Origin: Candidatus Parcubacteria bacterium
GTDB taxonomy: Bacteria; Patescibacteriota; Patescibacteriia; Patescibacteriales; UBA12075
Direction of reading: 5' to 3'
Assembly: GCA_023140595.1 (NCBI GenBank)
Contig: JAGLLI010000061.1
Span: forward strand, 1 to 17,111
DNA length: 17,111 nucleotides
This document shows positions 12,965 to 17,111 of the stretch, one piece after another (position 1 is the stretch's first letter; the number at the start of each line of letters is the position of its first letter). Position numbers and translations under genes: made by a program. The notes under the pieces are model-generated. The model was not told the DNA's origin. It worked only from the letters and a program-made list of their open reading frames with translations, and searched no databases.

Positions 12965-12993
12965 TTGACAAACAAGAATATATTTGCTATTAT
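12965..12993 (+). promoter_or_regulatory. Promoter of the one-pass membrane protein gene
   Basis: TTGACA (12965-12970), 17 bp, TATTAT (12988-12993) preceded by TGC. It is the same extended -10 form as at 2553-2580. Start of transcription near 13000. Confidence 0.75.
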
Positions 12994-13053
12994 AGTATTA
13001 TAAGTCCACAACAGCGTAGACTTAAGTCAAAAATAAAAACAAAAAAAGCAAAA

Positions 13054-13395
13054 ATGAATATTAACACACAAATTTCTCAGTCGGAAAAATTTTTTGATAT
13101 TAATCAAAACGGCTGGAAATATTACAATAGCATAAAAAAGAAAGCAATGGAGCAGGAGTTCAGCTGGGCTGGACTTTTACTTAGTATGTCCATTGCTTTT
13201 TTTATTGTAATTATTACCGCTTATAGTCTAACATTACTGCATACTTCATTTAAAAAAACCCAACTTGAACAAAAAATCAATCAACAAATTTATTCATTGG
13301 AAGTTATCCAAGACGAATCAAAAAAACATTATATTCAAGTTGATATTATTGATTTAAGCAAAATAAATTCAGCTAATTTCAGCTCTTTCACATAG
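13054..13395 (+). CDS. Small one-pass membrane protein
   Basis: 113 residues from the ATG at 13054. The longer in-frame reading back to 12904 would cross the promoter and the repeat, so it was rejected. A cytoplasmic N-terminal region (1-36, DINQNGWKYYNSIKKKAMEQ) is followed by one helix (about 39-62, LLLSMSIAFFIVIITAYSLT) and then a 50-residue charged, probably extracytoplasmic or coiled tail (TQLEQKINQQIYSLEVIQDE). Family not recognised. The shape (N-terminal segment, one helix, coiled-coil-like part) recalls division or secretion accessory proteins but nothing specific supports that. Confidence 0.6.
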   Translation: MNINTQISQSEKFFDINQNGWKYYNSIKKKAMEQEFSWAGLLLSMSIAFFIVIITAYSLTLLHTSFKKTQLEQKINQQIYSLEVIQDESKKHYIQVDIIDLSKINSANFSSFT

Positions 13396-13540
13396 GTCAT
13401 CTCGCTTTGCGAGACCCGCCACTGCGAATGCGGGACATGCGAATAATGATATAAATTTAAAACTTTTGATTAATAATAATTAATAGGCTAACATTAGCTT
13501 ATTAGCTATTATTAATTAAATTTTTATTTAATTAATAAGC
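13396..13540. other. Gene-free stretch with short palindromes
   Basis: No ORF. Hairpins at the start (TCTCGC-TTT-GCGAGA; CCCGC...GCGGG) look like a repeat after the membrane gene and may end its transcript, but no T-run follows. An AT-only hairpin with 13-bp arms lies at 13509-13521/13526-13538. Confidence 0.5.
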
Positions 13541-13861
13541 CAAAAGTCGGCTGAATAAAAATAGCCGCAATTAGCTGTTAAAATTAACAGCTTACCCGTC
13601 CTTTTTTAAAAAAGAGCCGAAAAAAAGGCTCTAAGCAAGGGGCTGTGCCGATAAATTGGCACAGAAACCGGTAATAACTCTGAAAATAGTAGGTAAAATG
13701 AAGAAAAACTTTTCTGCGCAGCTCCTCTTTTCTCTTTTTATTCCCTTCTTACTTTACCGTATAACGGCAAAGTGAGCATGGGGATAAAATTCCGGCTTGC
13801 CCATCTTGGGAAAGCCGGAAAACAAAAACACCGTTGGACTCTTAAAAACGGTGTTTTTGTT
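13541..13861 (+). ncRNA. Candidate structured RNA ending in a terminator
   Basis: About 320 bases without an ORF but with a run of stable hairpins: CGGCT/AGCCG (13548-13567), AGCTGTTAA/TTAACAGCT (13573-13592), AGAGCC/GGCTCT (13613-13632), CTGTGCC/GGCACAG (13643-13664), a possible long-range pairing of GGTAAA (near 13691) with TTTACC (near 13755), TTCCGGCTT/AAGCCGGAA (13790-13820), then a 15-bp terminator. It is GC-richer than its surroundings. It is not recognised as RNase P, tmRNA, SRP or 6S RNA: their signature boxes are absent. No convincing promoter was found. It could instead be a long 5' leader of the methyltransferase gene with an attenuator. Confidence 0.4.
13821..13861 (+). terminator. 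Intrinsic terminator before the methyltransferase gene
   Basis: 15-bp perfect stem (13821-13835 with 13847-13861, AACAAAAACACCGTT / AACGGTGTTTTTGTT), loop 11, T-rich 3' arm. 31 bases before the next ATG. Confidence 0.75.
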
Positions 13862-13892
13862 AAAATAAAGCCATTATCAAATCAATAAAAAT

Positions 13893-14672
13893 ATGGAAAT
13901 TATAACCAGCTTTAAAAATATAAAAATCAAAGAAATTAATAAATTGCGAAAAAGCAATAATAGAAGAAAAGAAAAATTATTTATAATTGAAGGTAAAAAA
14001 GAAATTGATTTAGCAATAAAGTCAGGAATTCGCGTTAAAGAATTATTTTTCTCGGAAAATATTTACGGGAAAGAGCTTAATAATTTTTCAAATACTGCAA
14101 AATACTCCCTTGCTGACGCGATTTTTAACAAAGTGTCTTTCAGGGAAAGCCCTGACGGATATTTGGCAATCGCGCAAAGCAAAAATTTTCAATTAAAAGA
14201 TATCAAATTAAGCAAAAATCCGTTTTTATTAATTCTTGAAGCAATTGAAAAACCCGGAAATATCGGAGCGATTTTACGAAGCGCTGACGCCGCCGGAGTT
14301 GACGCAATAATTATCACTGAATCAAAAACCGATATTTTCAACCCCAATGTTATCCGCTCCAGCCTTGGCACTGTTTTTACAAACCAAATCGCGATTTGCA
14401 AAAACAAAAAACTTTTTTCATGGCTTAAAGAAAAAAACATCAATACTTTTGCGGCCACGCCAAATGCTGATAAACTTTATTGCGACAGTGATTTTAAAAA
14501 TTCATTAGCGCTTGTAGTTGGCGCGGAACACGAAGGCTTAAGCAATGAATGGCTTGAATTCGCCGATAATAAAATAAAAATCCCTATGAACGGCAAAATT
14601 GATTCTTTAAACGCCTCAGCCAGCGCTGCGATAATTTTATTTGAAATTGTCAGGCAGAGGACACTAAAATAA
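13893..14672 (+). CDS. SpoU/TrmH-family RNA 2'-O-methyltransferase
   Basis: 259 residues. The N-terminal L30e-like substrate-binding domain (1-95) begins with KIKEINKLRKSNNRRKEKLF and FIIEGKKEIDLAI. The SPOUT knot domain has motif 1 EKPGNIGAILRSADAAG (the SAM-site Asn and Arg are present), NPNVIRSSLGTVF, motif 2 VVGAEHEGLS and motif 3 IPMNGKIDSLNASASAAI. The family methylates ribose 2'-OH in 23S rRNA or tRNA. The length and two-domain form fit an rRNA enzyme (RlmB/TsnR-like), but the target base cannot be told from sequence. No SD. It follows the candidate structured RNA and its terminator, so it either has its own short promoter or is controlled by that element. Confidence 0.92.
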   Translation: MEIITSFKNIKIKEINKLRKSNNRRKEKLFIIEGKKEIDLAIKSGIRVKELFFSENIYGKELNNFSNTAKYSLADAIFNKVSFRESPDGYLAIAQSKNFQLKDIKLSKNPFLLILEAIEKPGNIGAILRSADAAGVDAIIITESKTDIFNPNVIRSSLGTVFTNQIAICKNKKLFSWLKEKNINTFAATPNADKLYCDSDFKNSLALVVGAEHEGLSNEWLEFADNKIKIPMNGKIDSLNASASAAIILFEIVRQRTLK

Positions 14673-14678
14673 TTTAAC

Positions 14679-14728
14679 AAAAAAAATACACCCGCAATTT
14701 GATTGAGTTTTAATTGTCAAATCGCGGG
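14679..14728 (-). terminator. Terminator of the 379-aa protein gene
   Basis: On the minus strand CCCGCGATTTGA pairs with TCAAATTGCGGG (14717-14728 with 14691-14702, one mismatch) and is followed by TGTA and eight T (plus-strand A-run 14679-14686). Confidence 0.75.
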
Positions 14729-14765
14729 CGTTGTATCACCTCCTTTAAAAATGAACGAAAAAAAG

Positions 14766-15905
14766 TTACTTTGAAAAAATGTCATCTAACTCTTCAAGAA
14801 GTTGATATCTGTCATCTTCTTCCAAAATTTCTCGCATTCTGCTTAAAAATTCAGGTGAAATCTGAGGAGTAAAACCAAGACACTTTTTAACGGTATGCAA
14901 ATACCAGATAGTATCACGAATGTTTTTTTCTTTTTTGGTTATTTCTTCACATTTCTCCTCTATTTTTTTCCTTAGCTCAGAATTCTTTGTGAGTTTAAAA
15001 TTGGGAAAACATCTTTGAAATGTCAAATAATCAAAAAACAATTCCGGTGGACGATAATTTAGAAAAATATTTTCAACTATTTTTAACGCGTCTTCTGGAA
15101 ATTGTTTAGGATTATAATGTTCCACGAATCTAATGACTCTTTCTGCCCCATCAAGACTACCATGATGTTTTGTATTTTTTAAAGAATAGCGGATAATACT
15201 TGCATAAAGTTTTAACAATATTTTTTTTGTTGGTTTAATTCCAACTCTTTTTTTAAACTCTATAAGATTGTTAATATCATAGTATGTATCTTTACAGGCA
15301 CTAACATATCCCTCCTGAACAATAGCATTAACATCCCAATCAAACTTATCGGGATTCCATTTTTGACCAAGCAGTTTTTCTTTTCTCTCAAGTCGTCCAA
15401 TTTTTCCAAACTCAATAATATGTTTGAAAATTTCTTGAACGATATTTTGATCAATTTTTATTGGAACATCTGTCACTTTGCAGAGTTCTAACATATTCTT
15501 AATTTCTGAACCCGACTGATAAATATTAAGCATTTCTTGTTCATAACGAGCTTTTGCAAGTTTTTTGGACGGTAATTTGCCTGTTTTTTTAATTAAGTCT
15601 AATGTTGCAGGAATACAACCAGACCAATATCTATTTGGCGCGTCAAGCAATTCCGCGTATTCCATCTGTAAAATATCGTCAGGAATATCAAATCCAAATA
15701 TTTTAGAAAGCCTCATTTTTGTATTAAAATTTAGACCCCAGCAGCCAAATTTGGTTTTTGGATTATAAAGCACATTTTTAACAAAATTGTTACTTAAGGT
15801 TGTTATTTTTGTCTTTTTTGCCAACGCTATAGCATCGCCTGGTCTGTCGTGCATTATTAAAATTTCAATTTTGTTTTTCATTGCTTCTATCATTGCTTCC
15901 ATCAT
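14766..15905 (-). CDS. Large all-helical protein of unknown function
   Basis: 379 residues with no signal peptide or membrane helix. The start at 15905 follows GGGAGGC with six bases of spacing. The sequence is a chain of amphipathic helices rich in Lys, Leu and Glu, with repeated patterns of the kind LDLIKKTGKLPSKKLAKARY, VGIKPTKKILLKLYASIIRY and ECEEITKKEKNIRDTIW-like segments, so an alpha-solenoid (TPR/HEAT-like scaffold) is plausible. Early motifs are IMHDRPGDAIALAKKTKI and FGCWGLNFNTKMRLS. No catalytic motif is seen. It stands alone, with a candidate promoter at 16007-16035, a ~95-nt leader containing a small hairpin (15951-15971), and its own terminator. Confidence 0.75.
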   Translation of the reverse strand: MMEAMIEAMKNKIEILIMHDRPGDAIALAKKTKITTLSNNFVKNVLYNPKTKFGCWGLNFNTKMRLSKIFGFDIPDDILQMEYAELLDAPNRYWSGCIPATLDLIKKTGKLPSKKLAKARYEQEMLNIYQSGSEIKNMLELCKVTDVPIKIDQNIVQEIFKHIIEFGKIGRLERKEKLLGQKWNPDKFDWDVNAIVQEGYVSACKDTYYDINNLIEFKKRVGIKPTKKILLKLYASIIRYSLKNTKHHGSLDGAERVIRFVEHYNPKQFPEDALKIVENIFLNYRPPELFFDYLTFQRCFPNFKLTKNSELRKKIEEKCEEITKKEKNIRDTIWYLHTVKKCLGFTPQISPEFLSRMREILEEDDRYQLLEELDDIFSK

Positions 15906-16006
15906 TTTTTGCCTCCCATGCTTTTTTTATTTCATTATTATCAAATTTTCAAGGTGCAAAACCCTCACCTTTTCTGTCTAAAATCACCATTTCCAAACTT
16001 CATAAA

Positions 16007-16035
16007 ACCCTATCATACCACGCCGCAAAAGTCAA
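16007..16035 (-). promoter_or_regulatory. Candidate promoter of the 379-aa protein gene
   Basis: Minus strand TTGACT (16035-16030), 17 bp, TAGGGT (16012-16007) preceded by TGA, an extended -10. Leader about 95 nt. Confidence 0.45.
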
Positions 16036-16084
16036 TAGTTGTCCAAAAAAAATTGTATTTAAACTTAGGTTAAAAACTTGACGC

Positions 16085-16113
16085 TTGATTATTATAATCG
16101 TTTATGCTAGTAT
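16085..16113 (+). promoter_or_regulatory. Promoter of the tRNA cluster
   Basis: TTGATT (16085-16090), 17 bp, TAGTAT (16108-16113) preceded by TGC. It is the only good promoter in the 260-base gene-free gap upstream of tRNA-Arg. Confidence 0.6.
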
Positions 16114-16120
16114 ATACTTG

Positions 16121-16144
16121 AGCTCCTACTTTAGGGAGTTTTTT
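16121..16144 (+). terminator. Short terminator-like hairpin at the very start of the tRNA transcript
   Basis: AGCTCC pairs with GGAGTT (16121-16126 with 16135-16140), followed by T6 (16139-16144). It would form within the first 25 nt of the transcript. Either an attenuator, the end of a tiny RNA, or a 5' stabilising hairpin. Confidence 0.4.
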
Positions 16145-16169
16145 GTAATAATGATTTTAAAAATTATAA

Positions 16170-16244
16170 GCACCCGTGGCTCAACTGGATAGAGCACTTG
16201 GCTTCGGACCAAGGGGTTGTAGGTTCGAGTCCTACCGGGTGCAC
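16170..16244 (+). tRNA. tRNA-Arg (anticodon TCG)
   Basis: Full cloverleaf: acceptor GCACCCG/CGGGTGC with A discriminator, D arm GCTC...GAGC, anticodon arm CTTGG-CTTCGGA-CCAAG giving TCG (reads CGA), T arm GTAGG-TTCGAGT-CCTAC. CCA is not encoded and must be added. Confidence 0.95.
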
Positions 16245-16328
16245 ATAATCAATTGTCAATTAAAAATTACGAATTATTTTTTTAGCATATAAATTTATAA
16301 TTGAAAATTTTTAATTGAAAATTAATTT
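16245..16328. repeat. tRNA spacer repeat, copy 1
   Basis: AT-rich, closely similar to the next spacer (AATCAATTGTCAATTAAAAA, then TACGAATTATTTTTTTAG). It folds partly on itself but less perfectly than copy 2. Confidence 0.75.
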
Positions 16329-16402
16329 GGCTGGGTAGCTCAGCTGGTTAGAGCGTAGCACTCATAACGCTAAGGTCGAGAGTTCAAGTCTCTCCTCAGC
16401 CA
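16329..16402 (+). tRNA. tRNA-Met (anticodon CAT), elongator type
   Basis: Acceptor GGCTGGG/CTCAGCC, D arm GCTC...GAGC, anticodon loop CTCATAA, T arm GAGAG-TTCAAGT-CTCTC. The G1-C72 pair and the stem sequence exclude the initiator. An Ile(CAT) tRNA read after lysidine modification cannot be excluded from the anticodon alone. The innermost anticodon-stem pair is A-C (16360, 16368). CCA is not encoded. Confidence 0.92.
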
Positions 16403-16487
16403 CACAATCAATTATCAATTAAAAATTACGAATTACGAATTATTTTTTTAGTATATAAATTCGTAATTGAAAATTGATAATTGAATT
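16403..16487. repeat. tRNA spacer repeat, copy 2, long hairpin
   Basis: TCAATTATCAATT (16408-16420) pairs perfectly with 16472-16484, and AATTACGAATT (16424-16434) with 16458-16468, separated by a 3x3 internal loop: 24 base pairs in all. It is similar in sequence to spacer 1. Confidence 0.85.
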
Positions 16488-16560
16488 GCCCCTATAGCTC
16501 AGTTGGTAGAGCAGCTCCCTCTTAAGGAGATGGTCGGGGGTTCAAATCCCTCTGGGGGCA
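16488..16560 (+). tRNA. tRNA-Lys (anticodon CTT)
   Basis: Acceptor GCCCCTA/TGGGGGC with A discriminator, D arm GCTC...GAGC, anticodon loop CTCTTAA giving CTT (reads AAG), T arm GGGGG-TTCAAAT-CCCTC. The outermost anticodon-stem pair is a G-A mismatch. CCA is not encoded. Confidence 0.94.
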
Positions 16561-16572
16561 CAAAAAGCATAA

Positions 16573-16601
16573 TTGCATTTTTTTTAGCTTTATGCTAGGA
16601 T
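16573..16601 (+). promoter_or_regulatory. Promoter of the rpsF operon
   Basis: TTGCAT (16573-16578), 17 bp, TAGGAT (16596-16601) preceded by TGC. Transcription would start near 16608, leaving a leader of about 185 nt. Confidence 0.65.
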
Positions 16602-16629
16602 ATTCTTAACAACTAAAAACCTTTTCCGC

Positions 16630-16730
16630 GCTTATTTTCTTTAAAAAAATAAGCAGTTCTTAAAACCAAAAGAACTAAAGGTATTCTCAAAAAAAATCCC
16701 TAAAATTAGAGAATATCTTGGGGATTTTTT
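16630..16730 (+). promoter_or_regulatory. Attenuator-like leader before rpsF
   Basis: Four hairpins in a row: GCTTATTT/AAATAAGC (16630-16654), AGTTCTT/AAGAACT (16655-16676), TATTCTC/GAGAATA (16682-16715) and AAAAAATCCC/GGGATTTTTT (16691-16730, terminator). The last two interlock: the left arm of the terminator lies in the loop of the third hairpin. They therefore exclude each other or form a pseudoknot, as in transcription attenuators. Feedback by S6/S18 or another factor is inference. Confidence 0.55.
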
Positions 16731-16793
16731 ATTTAAATTTAATTACGGCTTTTTAGATAATTTGTTAAATCTTAACTAAAAACCGCAAATATT

Positions 16794-17111
16794 ATGGCAA
16801 AAAACAAATCAGCTGAAATTCCTCATTATGAGTTGCTATTCATTATTTCCAATAAATACTCAGAAGAAGAATCAAAAAATGTGGTAAAAACCGCGCATAA
16901 AATTATTACCGACAACAAAGGAGACATTACTTATTCGGAAGAATGGGGCAAGAAAAAATTTGCTTACCCAATTAGTCATTTTCATTACGGTTATTATTTT
17001 TTAACGGAATTTAATTGTCTTGGTGAAAATATTAACAAAATCAATCAGGATTTTCGTTTAAGCAGTGAAATTTTGCGATATATGATTGTTGCCAAGAAAT
17101 TACGCAGCGAA
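16794..17111 (+). CDS. rpsF: Ribosomal protein bS6, 5' part
   Basis: 106 codons to the window edge. The protein starts MAKNKSAEIPHYELLFIIS, with a lysine-rich lead, and has EEWGKKKFAYPISHFHYGYY and the C-terminal SSEILRYMIVAKKL, the conserved strands of bS6, which binds 16S rRNA with bS18 in the 30S platform. No SD is seen (AACCGCAAATATT before the ATG). The gene is continuous with the window edge, and ssb and rpsR are the usual next genes, outside the window. The long leader suggests regulated expression. The family call is firm from the strand pattern and context. Confidence 0.95.
   Translation, partial: MAKNKSAEIPHYELLFIISNKYSEEESKNVVKTAHKIITDNKGDITYSEEWGKKKFAYPISHFHYGYYFLTEFNCLGENINKINQDFRLSSEILRYMIVAKKLRSE

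Noticed and set aside
12904..13053. N-terminal extension of the one-pass membrane protein (50 more codons)
   Set aside because: It would run through a decayed repeat, a DnaA box and a clear promoter at 12965-12993.
13541..13861. RNase P RNA, tmRNA or SRP RNA
   Set aside because: ACAGAAACCGG at 13661-13671 recalls the RNase P 3' conserved box, but the matching 5' box and closing helix are absent. No tRNA-like ends or tag ORF for tmRNA, and no GGAAGGAAGCAGC-type loop for SRP.
14731..14750. Possible 16S rRNA 3'-end fragment (ATCACCTCCTTT)
   Set aside because: Only the 12 anti-SD bases match. The flanking bases are not those of 16S rRNA, and the minus-strand reading as an orphan SD is simpler.
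16245..16487. CRISPR-like array
   Set aside because: The repeats are the tRNA spacers themselves, only two copies, with tRNA genes rather than unique spacers between them.

Overview
The window is low-GC DNA using the standard genetic code (TGA ends the histidine kinase gene). It most likely comes from a Candidate Phyla Radiation (Patescibacteria, Parcubacteria-like) bacterium. That placement is inference. It rests on short AT-rich genes, many without Shine-Dalgarno (SD) sequences, tRNAs without encoded CCA, a TrmB-type regulator, a soluble PAS histidine kinase, and the style of the small secreted and membrane proteins. No phylogenetic marker was searched.

Layout. 1-1332: the 5' end of an O-antigen-ligase-like membrane gene (minus), a small membrane protein (plus) and a secreted protein (minus), separated by strong terminators. 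1466-3175: the GTPase YchF and a NYN-domain nuclease (minus), with a candidate ~75-nt small RNA on the plus strand between them. 3266-6630: the most unusual part. It holds a radical SAM enzyme, three tiny SD-driven peptide genes that share an acidic tail and a double-hairpin 3' module, two copies of a ~148-bp promoter repeat, and an inserted MNT/HEPN toxin-antitoxin pair. 6619-9325: a TrmB-family regulator and an OmpR/PAS-kinase two-component system. 9331-11931: a long palindrome, membrane proteins, a macro-domain protein with an extra N-terminal domain, and a second HEPN/MNT pair in the opposite gene order. 11979-14672: DhnA-type class I aldolase, a one-pass membrane protein, a gene-free structure-rich stretch ending in a terminator (candidate RNA), and a SpoU rRNA methyltransferase. 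14766-15905: a large all-helical orphan (minus). 16085-17111: tRNA-Arg(TCG), tRNA-Met(CAT) and tRNA-Lys(CTT) separated by hairpin repeats, then an attenuator-like leader and the start of rpsF (bS6).

Candidate new system. On the minus strand one promoter region (repeat copy 1) reads into the radical SAM gene, then a 52-aa peptide with two AGSKGG(I/V)RKP repeats, then a 54-aa peptide. A second copy of the same promoter region reads into a third peptide gene (minus) and into a TrmB regulator (plus). All three peptides have the same nine-base SD and an EDEKKN-type tail, which the third peptide reaches only by a -1 frameshift at an in-frame A AAA AAG heptamer. Each stop codon sits in the loop of a conserved hairpin. 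The parsimonious reading is a radical-SAM-modified (RiPP-like) multi-peptide system, co-regulated through the duplicated promoter and perhaps by the TrmB protein. The function is inferred; the architecture is directly visible.
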